From Bacteroidales bacterium (GTDB lineage: Bacteria; Bacteroidota; Bacteroidia; Bacteroidales; UBA932): 64,000 nucleotides of DNA. Both the position numbers and the translations under genes were made by a program. Numbering within the stretch: the stretch's first letter is position 1; each line of letters starts with the position of its first letter. Below are positions 18,901 through 28,245 of the stretch, piece by piece. Under the pieces are notes generated by a model, which searched no databases, was not told the DNA's origin, and saw only the letters and a list, made by a program, of their open reading frames with translations. The stretch spans positions 24,271 to 88,270 of the forward strand of contig SUYO01000006.1 of the NCBI GenBank assembly GCA_015060385.1, given 5' to 3'.

Positions 18901-18999
18901 TCTGGTATCGACCCTGAGGTCAACAGCACTGACGGTGTCGACAGATCATTCTGGCCAAGACCACGTACTTACTCAGTTCGTCTTAACATCAACTTCTAA
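15922..18999 (+). CDS. SusC-like TonB-dependent outer-membrane transporter 1
   Basis: A 1025-residue transporter. It has a signal peptide (1-23, ending VFA), a carboxypeptidase-regulatory-like domain (about 27-100, VKGVVVDAIGPVIGATV), the TonB box region (DEVVVIGYG, about 105-113), a plug domain (LNRGAMVNTQDMLKGKVPG; GSTIRIRGAASL) and a 22-strand barrel ending in the aromatic C terminus LNINF. It imports starch oligosaccharides captured by SusD1. Codon use is strongly biased (CTC, CGT, GGT, AAC), pointing to high expression. It is close to SusC2 (30020) in sequence throughout. The stop overlaps an ATG, and SusD1 starts 11 bases later. Confidence 0.95.
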   Translation: MNKIKTLCASLVLSCIMAASVFAQGGYEVKGVVVDAIGPVIGATVIEQGTTNGTSTGLDGDYVLKVSSADAVVEISCIGYATQTFTASQMSATVTLGEDTEFLDEVVVIGYGTVKKEDMTGSITAIKSEELNRGAMVNTQDMLKGKVPGLHIIPGDGGPGSGSTIRIRGAASLNASNDPLIVIDGVPIASDGGFGMSNPLDMINPNDIESFTVLKDASSAAIYGSRASNGVIMITTKKGKGNKPQVSYSGSVSVQQNSSKLPTMSPAEFRSFIKDSYGIYWEGDQLVGDLSTPAGKTIGARLSKDGNYDYQDIIFRTALTHDHNVSLNGNVNDRMPYRASIGYTDQSGTLVGSTYDKGTADLSLSPNFLDKHLTLNLNAKGVYTYSNYADSGVVGNAAFFNPTQDPYFRNEDGTIDYDTCNGYFNYGTGRGENFAPNTLLGVGPMSQLYDRISYGKSRRFIGSAGVDYKIHGLESLKLVATASIDWSDYNNKNGVNVGSYQAWSDTENRGIGQYSKEWQTRRSTALEAYANYNETWGIHNLDLMAGYSWQHFYGANQTISYFNETDEVKLKEGETIDGRYPKWQWESYLVSFYGRINYSIASRYLFTFSLRNDGSSRFSPATRWGLFPSGAFAWNIKEEGFLKDAKAVSQLKFRLSAGMTGQQDGIGEYAHLARYGLSTDVYHQQYMGNAGWQFMWTPAAYDPNIKWETTTTYNVGFDFGFAGDRITGNIDAYLRNTDDLLNNVLTPMGSNFGNQVLTNVGSMQNKGIEFALNVVPVETKDWHLSIGVNGTFQDTKITKLNATDQDGYYIQTSGISHGTGSYVGRHQVGYAPYSYWVFQQVYDAAGMPVQNAFVDRNEDGVINNDDKYCAGDANPDFYYGLNLKLSYRNWDFGFNGHGSFGYKVFNDFASNNSTAYFDVNAGNLPNFATAVKRTGFTQISGDYQFFSDFYLEDASFFRMDDINLGYTFKEIGNWGGNIRVAASCQNVFVISNYSGIDPEVNSTDGVDRSFWPRPRTYSVRLNINF

Positions 19000-19010
19000 T
19001 GAGGAGAGAA

Positions 19011-20645
19011 ATGAAAATGAATATAAAGAACATATTTTCCGCAGTTGCAGCTGCTGCTATGCTCACAGCCTGCGTCGGAGACCTCAACACCATTCCGTTG
19101 AATCCGACCGACGTGACTTCAGAGACCGCTTACGGTGCTGATGAGGAAGGCTATGTGCAGGGTCTTGCAAAGATCTACTTCCAGCTGACATCAAACAACA
19201 CTCAGGACCTTCAGGTCGCTGACGGTGGTGCATCGGAGTTCATCCGTGCTTTCTGGTCTACTCAGGAGGTTACAGCTGACGGCGCTAAGTGCGCATGGGG
19301 CGACGCTTGGGTAAACGACCTCAACAACAACACATGGAAGGGTGACGTCCTCAATGACGCTGTATATGCAGTGTATGTACGTACTCTCCAGGGTATCACC
19401 TACGTGAACGAGTATCTTCGTCAGACTTCTGACGACAACCTTTCTTCAAGGGGTGTAAGCTCAGAGGTTGCGCAGAAGATCCAGTCATTCCGCGCTGAGG
19501 CACGTTTCCTCCGTGCATATTTCTACTGGGCTGCTCTCGATACATTCGGAATGGTACCGTTCTCTACTGAGGATTCTCCTTTCGGCGGCGGATACAACCC
19601 TCCTCAGAAGTCTCGTACAGAAGTGTTCAACTTCGTGGTAGAGGAGCTCAAGGCTCTTGCTGCATCTGACAGTGCAATGCCTGCAGCTCAGTCAAACTAC
19701 CCACGTGCCGACAAGGGTTCGGCTCTCGGTCTCCTCGCACGTGTATACCTCAATGCTGAGGTTTATACAGGTACTGCAATGTGGGCTGAGGCTAAGGCTA
19801 CATGTGAGGAAATCTACAAGCTCGGTTACAAGCTTGCTCCTACACACGCTGAGCTTTTCCGTGGCGACAACGGTGAGAATCCTGATGCAGTCGGCGAGTT
19901 CCTCTTCGCTGCTTCTTACGATGCAGAGAGCAACCAGTCATACGGTGGAACAACATATCTGACACTTTCTACCCTTTCAGGTGATGACGGTGCCATCAAC
20001 ATCACAGGTATCAACGGTGGTTGGGCAGGTAACCGTGTTCCTTACGAGTATGTACAGAAGTTCTTTACCGATGTGAAGAACCCTGACTACGGAACAGGTG
20101 CATATGAATTCAAGGACAAGCGTGCCGGCTACTTCTACATCAAGGGCCGTACAGAGTCTATGCAGGACAACCTCAACACCTTCCTCAACGGATGGTCATG
20201 CATCAAGTTCAACAACGTTCCTCACGATACAGATCCTGTAGATTACTCTGCAACAGCTGCTACAAAGAACTTCAGCGACATCGACTGGCCTCTCATCCGT
20301 CTCGGTGAGATCCACCTTATCTACGCTGAGGCTTGTATGCATGCAGGTGGAGACGCTTCAGTACAGCTCAACGCTCTTGCAAGCCGCGCAGGTGTTTCTG
20401 CTCCTTCTACAGTAGACCAGGACTACCTCATGGCAGAGCGTGCACGTGAGCTCATGTGGGAAGGTCATCGTCGTACCGACCTCATCCGCTACAACAAGTG
20501 GATCAGCGGTTACAACTGGACATACAAGGGCGGTAACTTCGGTGGTCAGGACCTTCCTGCACACTTCGGCGTCTTCCCTGTTCCTTCTACCGAGCTTTCT
20601 ACAAACCTTGATCTCGAGCAGAACGAAGGTTATGCAAGACCATAA
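19011..20645 (+). CDS. SusD-like starch-binding outer-membrane lipoprotein 1
   Basis: A 544-residue lipoprotein with lipobox LTAC (Cys about 20). The SusD fold is shown by DLNTIPLNPTDVTS at the mature N terminus, the TPR-like helices (RAEARFLRAYFYWAALDTFG) and the C-terminal RARELMWEGHRRTDLIRYNKW motif. It forms the lid of the SusC1 barrel and hands over oligosaccharides. The start is set at 19011 because GAGGAGAG just upstream makes a rare good ribosome site; an earlier ATG overlaps the SusC1 stop. Codon bias is as strong as in SusC1. Confidence 0.94.
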   Translation: MKMNIKNIFSAVAAAAMLTACVGDLNTIPLNPTDVTSETAYGADEEGYVQGLAKIYFQLTSNNTQDLQVADGGASEFIRAFWSTQEVTADGAKCAWGDAWVNDLNNNTWKGDVLNDAVYAVYVRTLQGITYVNEYLRQTSDDNLSSRGVSSEVAQKIQSFRAEARFLRAYFYWAALDTFGMVPFSTEDSPFGGGYNPPQKSRTEVFNFVVEELKALAASDSAMPAAQSNYPRADKGSALGLLARVYLNAEVYTGTAMWAEAKATCEEIYKLGYKLAPTHAELFRGDNGENPDAVGEFLFAASYDAESNQSYGGTTYLTLSTLSGDDGAINITGINGGWAGNRVPYEYVQKFFTDVKNPDYGTGAYEFKDKRAGYFYIKGRTESMQDNLNTFLNGWSCIKFNNVPHDTDPVDYSATAATKNFSDIDWPLIRLGEIHLIYAEACMHAGGDASVQLNALASRAGVSAPSTVDQDYLMAERARELMWEGHRRTDLIRYNKWISGYNWTYKGGNFGGQDLPAHFGVFPVPSTELSTNLDLEQNEGYARP

Positions 20646-20658
20646 AACAGTTTAGAAT

Positions 20659-22878
20659 ATGAGAATCACAAAATATTTTCTTTCAATGGCCGCTGCGATC
20701 GGAATGATCGCAGGCTGCCAGAAGCCGGAAATGGTTCAGATGTCTCCGATCGAGGATGTTGTCGCTCCTGTACTTTCAGAAGTGGCTGCAATCGAGATCA
20801 CATCTGAAAACATGGGCCTTGAGTCTGCTACCTTCACATGGACAGCAGCTGATTACGGTGTGAAGACCCAGGTCAACTATGCGATCGAGGTTTCATCTGC
20901 CAGCCACGCTGAAAAGGTGGTTGTGACTTCAGGTATCAACGATACAAAGGCTACAGTGCCTTACGAGGCTCTCAATGCCATCTTCCTTTATGACCTCGAG
21001 CTTGCTTCAGGCGTTGCAGAGGACGTTCAGTTCGTTGTAAGTGCAAAGGTAGGTGAGTCTCCAAAGGTTTACTCGGCTCCTGTGACAGTTACAGTTTCAG
21101 CAACTGCTGCAGAGAAGGTATATCCAAGCCTGACTGTTGCCGGTAGCTACGCATATAACAACTGGACTCCGGGTAAGGGTCAGTTCGTGTTCGACTTTGA
21201 CGGAGCTGACGAGAAGTATAGCGGTATCATCGACTTCGGTGAAGATGTGTCTGCCCTCAACTTCAAGTTCGTAGGTTCTAAGTGGGGTGAGAACGAGTTC
21301 TCTGTACCTTCAGGTGAGGCTCAGGCTGCTGAGGCTGCAGAGCTTCCTCTCGTTGCCGGCGGTGGAGACAACATCTCGGCTTATACAACTCACAGGTACT
21401 ATAGCTTTACACTCGACAAGAAGGCTCCTAAGGTTATCAAGAACTTCTCATTCAACTCTCTCGGTGTGATCGGTGATGCAACTCCTACAGGTTGGGATTC
21501 TGATACAGATATGGCATTCAACGCTGCAAAGCAGAGATTCTATGTCGACCTCACACTCGTTGACGGTACAATCAAGTTCCGCGCAAATGACGCTTGGGAT
21601 GTCAACTGGGGTGGTGCTGACGGCGTTCTCGCTTCAGGTGCTGACAATATCCCTGTAACAGCAGGTAACTATCGTATCTATGTAAACCTCAACAACCCTG
21701 CAGAGCCTGTTTACGAGCTCAGCGCGAAGATGTACGGTCAGCCTGAGGATACAGGTGCAACCGAGCCGGAGGAGCCTGTAGAACCAGAGGAGCCTGCAGC
21801 AAAGGGCTGGGGCCTCGTAGGTGAGTACAACAGCTGGGGTGAACAGCCAGATGTAATGCTTGCTTCTGACGGTACTTACCTTGCAGCTAAGGGCGTTGAA
21901 CTTTCTGGTCAGGTGAAGTTCCGTAAGGACGGTGCCTGGGATGTGAACTTCGGTGCTCCTGGCGATGTAGAGCCTGTTGAAATCACAGTGAACACTGAGC
22001 TTGAACTCGTAGCCGGCGGTAAGAACTTCACTATCGCTGAGGGTACTTATGACGTATATCTCGATGAGGCAAACGCTAAGGCATGGTTCATCAATGACGG
22101 TTCATACCCTGGCGGTGGAGCAGCTCCAGAAGCTTCAGAGTGGGGAATCGTCGGCCAGGTTAACGGCTGGGCAGCTCCGGATATTACCATGTACAAGACT
22201 GAAACTGAAGGTCTCTTTGTCTCATACAACGTAGCTATGCCTGACGGTGGTTTCAAGATCCGTGCAAACGGTGAGTGGAACGATGCGGCAAACTATGGTT
22301 TCGAGACAGCAGGTACAGCAGAGGTGGATCATGTATATGCGCTGATCTGTGGTGGTGGTTCAAAGGATATCACTCTCGCAGCCGGTACATATGACATCTG
22401 GTTCGATCTTACAAATTCAAAGGTTTACATCATGACTCCAGGCAAGTCTATTACTGAAGCTGAAGGTGGTGAAGTTGAAGTGCAGAAGCTTGATTACACA
22501 AACTGCCAGATGGAACTTGTAGGATCAGGTGTTGCAGAGCAGGAGGGTTCATCTGCTGATACTGCTTGGAGCTGGGGTAATGTACTCCTTGCTTCAAACG
22601 AAGGCAAGCCTGCCAAGGACGGAGATGTTTATACCTGGACTTGGAGTGGTGTCGCACTTACAGCAGATGGTTGGAAGATCCGCACCCTCAATGCTGCTGC
22701 ATCAGGTGATGTTCCAAACTTCGATCTTGGTGATGGTGCTGTTGACAAGACTGCATCTCCAAATGCCCAGGCAAGCGAAGACGGCAATATTTACATGACT
22801 GCCGGTAACTATGATATCACTCTCGTGATCGATGCTGCTGCAGACACAAAAACTGTGACAGTTGTAGCGGCTGAATAA
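20659..22878 (+). CDS. SusE/SusF-like multimodular starch-binding lipoprotein
   Basis: A 739-residue surface lipoprotein with lipobox IAGC (Cys20). An N-terminal SusE immunoglobulin-like domain (about 35-155) is followed by about five beta-sandwich starch-binding modules. Two are recognised clearly by WGLVGEYNSW (from 384) and WGIVGQVNGW (from 495) with a shared FKIRANGEW / GTYDIWFDL pattern. A Pro-Glu-rich hinge (EEPVEPEEP) lies near 370-382. It keeps starch at the cell surface for the amylases and SusD1. It is longer than the B. thetaiotaomicron SusE or SusF because it has more modules. One module is closely related to the one inserted in the amylase at 22971. Confidence 0.88.
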   Translation: MRITKYFLSMAAAIGMIAGCQKPEMVQMSPIEDVVAPVLSEVAAIEITSENMGLESATFTWTAADYGVKTQVNYAIEVSSASHAEKVVVTSGINDTKATVPYEALNAIFLYDLELASGVAEDVQFVVSAKVGESPKVYSAPVTVTVSATAAEKVYPSLTVAGSYAYNNWTPGKGQFVFDFDGADEKYSGIIDFGEDVSALNFKFVGSKWGENEFSVPSGEAQAAEAAELPLVAGGGDNISAYTTHRYYSFTLDKKAPKVIKNFSFNSLGVIGDATPTGWDSDTDMAFNAAKQRFYVDLTLVDGTIKFRANDAWDVNWGGADGVLASGADNIPVTAGNYRIYVNLNNPAEPVYELSAKMYGQPEDTGATEPEEPVEPEEPAAKGWGLVGEYNSWGEQPDVMLASDGTYLAAKGVELSGQVKFRKDGAWDVNFGAPGDVEPVEITVNTELELVAGGKNFTIAEGTYDVYLDEANAKAWFINDGSYPGGGAAPEASEWGIVGQVNGWAAPDITMYKTETEGLFVSYNVAMPDGGFKIRANGEWNDAANYGFETAGTAEVDHVYALICGGGSKDITLAAGTYDIWFDLTNSKVYIMTPGKSITEAEGGEVEVQKLDYTNCQMELVGSGVAEQEGSSADTAWSWGNVLLASNEGKPAKDGDVYTWTWSGVALTADGWKIRTLNAAASGDVPNFDLGDGAVDKTASPNAQASEDGNIYMTAGNYDITLVIDAAADTKTVTVVAAE

Positions 22879-22884
22879 TATTTG

Positions 22885-22947
22885 GAGTGACCGTCCGAAG
22901 GCGGTCACTCTTTTCCATAGTCAGCGGCCCCTGACCGGACCGCTGAC
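22885..22947 (+). terminator. Intrinsic terminator plus second hairpin inside the starch operon
   Basis: GAGTGACCG and CGGTCACTC (22885-22893/22902-22910) form a 9-bp stem followed by TTTT. A second stem, GTCAGCGG/CCGCTGAC (22920-22927/22940-22947), follows. Placed between SusE1 and the amylase, they may lower downstream transcription and so give more SusC/D/E than enzyme. Confidence 0.65.
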
Positions 22948-22970
22948 TTCCAATTGTAAAATCATATAAA

Positions 22971-25823
22971 ATGAAAAGGATCCTTTTTACGCTTCTTGCC
23001 ATGACTGCATTCCTTGCGGTCGGATGTCAGGAGCCTTTACCGGAGTTCAATGTTACTCCTGCAATTCTCGAGTTTGACGGCAATGCCGGAACCCAGACTG
23101 TTTCTGTGACTGCAGGTGACACTTGGGTTGTCAAGATCAGTGAAGATGCCGGCTGGCTCACCAGCTCGAAGACCTTCGGCAAGTCTTCCGCAAATGTGGA
23201 CATAACGGTGACAGCCAACGGATCTGTGCCACGTTCTACAGAACTTCAGTTCGCCTGCGACGGACAGATCGTCAAGGTTACCGTAAATCAGGCTGCCGGT
23301 GATGCACAGGGAACTGTGGAGAAGGGAGAATACTATCCTGATCCAGCATCAGGCATCGAGGTGGATCCGGTATGTCCTGATGCCGACAAGCCATGTACGA
23401 TCATATTCAAGCCTGCGGCAGGCAATCCTCTGTACGGCTATTCCGGCGAACTTTACGGTCATTTCGGCGTAGTGGTAGAAGGTGAGTGGGCGTTTGTTCC
23501 GAGCGATTGGGGAGTGGCCGATGAGAAGGTGCATTTCAAGAAGGTTGCCGACAATCATTGGGAATTGAAGATGGAACCGTCCGTGCGTGAATATTTCCAG
23601 AGCGGTGAGACTCCTGTAACCAGGATTGCCCTCATCGTCAGGACCGAGGACGGAAACACCAAGAGCCACGATGCCGACCAGTTCTGTTCTGTGATTGACA
23701 ACAAATATCAGGCAGAGGAATTCAATCCTGAAGTCGTGACCAAGAAGATGCCTGAGGGAGTTCAGCACGGCATCAACTATAACGAAGACAACTCTGTGAC
23801 TTTCGTGCTGTATGACCAGGATAAGTCGAAGCAGCGCCACAAGTATTGCTATATCGTAGGTGACTGGAACGGATGGGAACGCAAGGATGAGGGTGCTATG
23901 TTCTGGGATGGCTCACAGGGCTGCTGGTGGATAACCCTTGACGGCTTTGAAACAGATAAGGAGTACCGTTTCCAGTATCGCCTCGGCACTTCCGGTGGTG
24001 GAGACATTTATGTCAGCGACCCTTATACAGAAATCGTATATGACGAGTGGAACGATCAGTATATAGACGGTGTTCCTGCCTTCCCTGAAGGAGCGAGGGC
24101 CCTTGTGTCTGCCTTCCAGATAGACAGGCCTTCATACAGCTGGAAGAACTCCGATTTCAAGGTAGAGGACAGGAATGACCTTGTCATCTATGAGATGCTC
24201 TTCCGTGACTTCACGACCTCACAGGACATTGCAGGTGCGATGGAGCAGCTTGACTATATCGAGGACCTTGGCGTGACTGCTGTCCAGCTCATGCCTATCC
24301 AGGAATTTGACGGAAACCTCAGCTGGGGATACAACCCTAACCACTGGTTTGCCCTCGACAAGTATTACGGAACACGCGAGCAGTACAAGGAGTTCATCGA
24401 CGAATGTCATGGAAGGGGCATCGCAGTCATCGTGGATGTGGTTTACAACCATGCTACAGGTTCCCATCCATGGGCCAAGATGTGGTGGAGCGGCAGTGCG
24501 ACTGCCGAGAACAATCCGTTCTTCAATGTCGTAGCGATGCACGAGTTCAATGTCTATCACGACATGAACCACGAGAACGAGATGGTCAAGGAGCATGTAA
24601 AGAGAAGCCTCGAGTACCTCCTTACCGAATATGACGTGGACGGATTCCGTTTCGACCTTACAAAGGGATTCACTCAGAACAACACCCTTGGTGATGTCGG
24701 AGCATGGGGAAGGAAGGATGAATCACGAATAGCTATCCTGAAGGGTTATGCAGACCATATCTGGTCGGTGAATGAGGATGCTGTCGTGATATTCGAGCAT
24801 CTGTCTGACTGGGATGAGGAGAAGATTCTTGCCGAGCACGGAATGCAGCTCTGGAGGAATGTGAACCACGAGTACCGTACGGCTGTGACCGGAGGTACGG
24901 GTGATTTCACCAACATGTATTCGACAGCTCCTTTCGGCGGCTTTGTAGGATATATGGAAAGCCATGACGAGGAACGTCTCTGCTACGGTGCCGGCGAGGA
25001 TGCATCTGCGATTACCTGGGGTGTGATCGGTCTCGGAGATGACTGGAACAATGACAAGAAGATGTCTGCAGACGGGGTCTTCTATGTAGCAAAGAACGTC
25101 AAGGTAGTGGAGGGTGACCGTTTCAAGATCCGCAAGGCTGGGGAATGGAATGATTCATACAACTACGGAGCTTCTACCGACAAGTACAAGCTCACCGTAG
25201 GAAAGGGTTATGTTATGACCAACGGAAGCGGATCAAAGGATATGTATGTGCCTGCTGCAGGAACATATGACATCTACTTCTGTCCTGCCGTGGAGACTGT
25301 CTGGATGATGGCTGCAGGCGAGAGACCGGAGGAGCCGGAGATTTCAGGAGGGGAGAGCGAGAGTGCCCATGCAGTTACAATGCGCCGTGCGGGTGCCTCT
25401 GCAGCATTCTTCCTCACCGTTCCGGGCCCTAAGATGATCTGGCAGTTCGGTGAGATCGGATATGACTACTCTATCGAGCATAACGGACGCACAGGTGAGA
25501 AGCCTGTGGTTACAGCCGAATATATGGCGGATCCTGCACGCAAGGCCCTTTATGACACTTATGCGATGCTTCTTAAGTTCCGCCGCGAGAATCCTCGTTT
25601 CTTCGACAAGGACGCTAAGTTCGAGTGGACACCTAAGGGAGCCGTAAAGACCATCACATGTACAGTTGACGGAAAGACTTTCCATGTCGTAGGAAACTTC
25701 GGCAAGACAAATGCTGCTTATAACGTGCCTTCAGGTTCATGGACCGACTATATCAACGGCGGTTCAGTTGCAGGAAGCGTAACTCTCAAGCAGGGTGAAT
25801 TCAAACTTCTGACAAACTTTTAA
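22971..25823 (+). CDS. Alpha-amylase lipoprotein (GH13) with a starch-binding module inserted in the catalytic barrel
   Basis: A 950-residue lipoprotein (lipobox AVGC, Cys19). A BACON-like domain (about 25-105, VTPAILEFDGNAGTQTVSVT) is followed by a beta domain shared with the amylase at 46464 (about 115-250), a CBM48-like module (about 265-345, GDWNGW) and the GH13 barrel from about 400. Catalytic residues are Asp562 (GFRFDL), Glu609 (IFEHLSD) and Asp666 (SHDEE). Right after this last motif, residues about 683-795 form a SusE-type starch-binding module (WGVIGLGDDW...FKIRKAGEW...GTYDIYF) with a Pro-Glu hinge, and the barrel then resumes at MRRAGASAAFF. The amylase at 46464 lacks this insert. 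This is the likely surface endo-amylase, like SusG. Confidence 0.92.
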   Translation: MKRILFTLLAMTAFLAVGCQEPLPEFNVTPAILEFDGNAGTQTVSVTAGDTWVVKISEDAGWLTSSKTFGKSSANVDITVTANGSVPRSTELQFACDGQIVKVTVNQAAGDAQGTVEKGEYYPDPASGIEVDPVCPDADKPCTIIFKPAAGNPLYGYSGELYGHFGVVVEGEWAFVPSDWGVADEKVHFKKVADNHWELKMEPSVREYFQSGETPVTRIALIVRTEDGNTKSHDADQFCSVIDNKYQAEEFNPEVVTKKMPEGVQHGINYNEDNSVTFVLYDQDKSKQRHKYCYIVGDWNGWERKDEGAMFWDGSQGCWWITLDGFETDKEYRFQYRLGTSGGGDIYVSDPYTEIVYDEWNDQYIDGVPAFPEGARALVSAFQIDRPSYSWKNSDFKVEDRNDLVIYEMLFRDFTTSQDIAGAMEQLDYIEDLGVTAVQLMPIQEFDGNLSWGYNPNHWFALDKYYGTREQYKEFIDECHGRGIAVIVDVVYNHATGSHPWAKMWWSGSATAENNPFFNVVAMHEFNVYHDMNHENEMVKEHVKRSLEYLLTEYDVDGFRFDLTKGFTQNNTLGDVGAWGRKDESRIAILKGYADHIWSVNEDAVVIFEHLSDWDEEKILAEHGMQLWRNVNHEYRTAVTGGTGDFTNMYSTAPFGGFVGYMESHDEERLCYGAGEDASAITWGVIGLGDDWNNDKKMSADGVFYVAKNVKVVEGDRFKIRKAGEWNDSYNYGASTDKYKLTVGKGYVMTNGSGSKDMYVPAAGTYDIYFCPAVETVWMMAAGERPEEPEISGGESESAHAVTMRRAGASAAFFLTVPGPKMIWQFGEIGYDYSIEHNGRTGEKPVVTAEYMADPARKALYDTYAMLLKFRRENPRFFDKDAKFEWTPKGAVKTITCTVDGKTFHVVGNFGKTNAAYNVPSGSWTDYINGGSVAGSVTLKQGEFKLLTNF

Positions 25824-25830
25824 ACTATAT

Positions 25831-28233
25831 ATGAAACTTAATTTAAGCATCGAATACAGGACAAACTGGGGCGAAGAGATCGTCCTTTGTCTTGGCGGAA
25901 AACGTTATCCTCTCTCTTATGTCGCGGAGGGAATATGGACGGGTGAAGTTGCCCGTTTCAATCCGGAGAAGGCTTCCGAATACACTTATGAGGTCATGCG
26001 CGATGGCGTGACCATCCGCAAGGAGTGGAAGAAGCACATCCTTGCCCTTCCGGCGGATACCAAGGTGAAGGTCGTGAACATCTACGACAGATGGAACGAC
26101 CGTCCTGCGGATTCTCCTTTCTACTCGTCGGCATTCACCGACGCTATCTTCGGCAGAAAGGCAGCGAAGAACGCTGCGGCTCCGAAGGTAGCCAATGTAG
26201 TGCTCCAGGTGTCGGTACCATCCCTTCGTCCGAACGAGGTGCTGGCCATCGCCGGCAGCGGAAAGGCGATGAAGGAATGGACAAAGGTCATACCTTTCGA
26301 TGAGAGCAATTTCCCTGTATGGACACTGCCGCTCAATGTTACCGAGCCGTTCTCATACAAGATTCTCGTGGCTGACAGGAAGACCCTTGCGCCGATCGCA
26401 TGGGAGGACGGGGAGAACAGATGGTTCCTCAATGTTCCGGAAAAAGGCGAGATGACTGTAGAGGCTGATGCCCAGGTACGTTTCAGCGGCCGTGACTGGA
26501 AGGGTGCAGGTACTGCAATCCCTGTGTTCGCCCTCCGCACCGAGGATGACTTCGGAGTGGGTGAGTTCTACGATCTCAAGAAGATGGTCGACTGGGCGGC
26601 TGCAACCGGACAGAGCATCCTCCAGCTTCTCCCTATCAACGATACCACAATGCTCCACACATGGGAGGATTCGTATCCATACAATCCGAACTCTACATTT
26701 GCCCTCCACCCTCAGTTCCTGCATCTTCCTGCAGTGGGCGTGAAGGTCGATGAGGACTACAAGGCTCTTCAGGCTGAGCTCAATTCTCTTGCCCAGATAG
26801 ATTACGAAAGGGTCAACAACCTCAAGATCGAGCTCCTCTATCAGGCTTACGGCAAGACCTTCAAGAAACTTTCGGCTACAGCAAGGTATCAGGAGTTCGT
26901 CGAGAAGAACGGCTTCTGGCTCCTTCCTTACGCTGCCTTCTGTGTACTCCGTGACCAGAACAGGACTCCGGACTTCACACAGTGGAAGGGTTATGCAAAA
27001 TACAATAAGAAGAAGATCGCAGCCTTCTGCGAGGAGAACCGCAAGGACATCGACTTCTGGTGCTTCGTGCAGTACCACCTCGATCTCCAGCTTTCGGAGG
27101 TATGTGCATATGCACACTCGAAGGGAGTCATCTTCAAGGGAGACCTTCCTATCGGAATCAGCCGTACCAGCGTGGACGCATGGCTCTATCCTGAGCTCTT
27201 CCACATGGATTCACAGGCAGGAGCACCACCTGATGCCTTCTCTGCAGACGGTCAGAACTGGGGCTTCCCGACATATAACTGGGAGAAGATGGCAGAAGAC
27301 GATTTCGCATGGTGGAAGTCCCGCCTTGCGAAGATGTCGGAATATTTCGATGCCTTCCGTATCGACCATATCCTCGGATTCTTCCGCATATGGGAGATCC
27401 CTATGTGGACCAGGAGCGGTCTGAACGGATACTTCAACCCTGCCCTTCCTTTCCCTGCACATGAACTTCAGGGCCAGGGCTTCGATGTGAACGACTTCGA
27501 CCTCTTCCTGCAGGATCCTCGTCAGGAGTGTCACTACCATCCGAAGATCGGTGCCCGTGACACACATTCATACCGTTGCCTCGACGCATACCGCCGTGCG
27601 GCCTTCGACCGTCTCTACGACGACTTCTTCTATCGCCGCAACAACGAGTTCTGGAAGGACAAGGCCATGATGAAGCTCCCTGCCCTGCTCGACTCGACAG
27701 GAATGCTTGCCTGCGGAGAGGACCTTGGAATGATCCCGGCTACCGTGCCTCAGGTTATGTCAGACCTCAGGATCCTTTCCCTCGAGATCCAGCGCATGCC
27801 TAAGTCCATACATGACAACTTTGCAAATCCTGCATGGTATCCTTACCTTTCGGTATGTACCACTTCGACCCACGACATGAACCCTATCCGTGCATGGTGG
27901 GAGGAGGACCGTCAGGTTACCGAACAGTTCTGGCATGAGATGCTCGGAGGACAGGGAGATGCCCCTTACTACTGCGAGCCGTGGATCTGCCGCCAGATCC
28001 TCGACCAGCACCTCTGGTCTCCGGCTATGCTGACTGTGCTTCCGCTTCAGGACTGGCTCTCGATGGACCCTGCGCTCCGTCGCCAGAACCCTAACGACGA
28101 GAGGATCAATGTACCTGCAAACTCACGCCATTACTGGCGCTACCGTATGCACCTTACAGTTGAGAAGCTCGCTTCATCCGCAGAGTTCAACGAAACCCTC
28201 AGCGGCATGATCGCGGCTTCCGGCCGAAAGTAG
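25831..28233 (+). CDS. malQ: 4-alpha-glucanotransferase (GH77) with N-terminal CBM20 modules
   Basis: An 800-residue cytoplasmic enzyme (no signal peptide). Two CBM20-like modules (about 1-95 and 125-220, each with an aromatic-rich starch-binding pattern such as VLCLGGKRYPLSY and VLAIAGSGKAMKEW) precede the GH77 barrel. Catalytic residues are Asp512 (FRIDHILGFF), Glu630 (CGEDLG) and Asp682 (STHDMN). It moves glucan chains between malto-oligosaccharides, making longer chains for phosphorylase. The long two-CBM20 form is the plant DPE2-like and Bacteroidetes type. It follows the amylase by 7 bases and is closed by a strong terminator. Confidence 0.94.
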   Translation: MKLNLSIEYRTNWGEEIVLCLGGKRYPLSYVAEGIWTGEVARFNPEKASEYTYEVMRDGVTIRKEWKKHILALPADTKVKVVNIYDRWNDRPADSPFYSSAFTDAIFGRKAAKNAAAPKVANVVLQVSVPSLRPNEVLAIAGSGKAMKEWTKVIPFDESNFPVWTLPLNVTEPFSYKILVADRKTLAPIAWEDGENRWFLNVPEKGEMTVEADAQVRFSGRDWKGAGTAIPVFALRTEDDFGVGEFYDLKKMVDWAAATGQSILQLLPINDTTMLHTWEDSYPYNPNSTFALHPQFLHLPAVGVKVDEDYKALQAELNSLAQIDYERVNNLKIELLYQAYGKTFKKLSATARYQEFVEKNGFWLLPYAAFCVLRDQNRTPDFTQWKGYAKYNKKKIAAFCEENRKDIDFWCFVQYHLDLQLSEVCAYAHSKGVIFKGDLPIGISRTSVDAWLYPELFHMDSQAGAPPDAFSADGQNWGFPTYNWEKMAEDDFAWWKSRLAKMSEYFDAFRIDHILGFFRIWEIPMWTRSGLNGYFNPALPFPAHELQGQGFDVNDFDLFLQDPRQECHYHPKIGARDTHSYRCLDAYRRAAFDRLYDDFFYRRNNEFWKDKAMMKLPALLDSTGMLACGEDLGMIPATVPQVMSDLRILSLEIQRMPKSIHDNFANPAWYPYLSVCTTSTHDMNPIRAWWEEDRQVTEQFWHEMLGGQGDAPYYCEPWICRQILDQHLWSPAMLTVLPLQDWLSMDPALRRQNPNDERINVPANSRHYWRYRMHLTVEKLASSAEFNETLSGMIAASGRK

Positions 28234-28245
28234 GTGGAATCATGA

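Noticed and set aside
26353..27204. A 283-codon frame antisense to malQ
   Set aside because: It lies fully inside GH77 with all catalytic motifs on the other strand; long antisense frames are common in biased genes.
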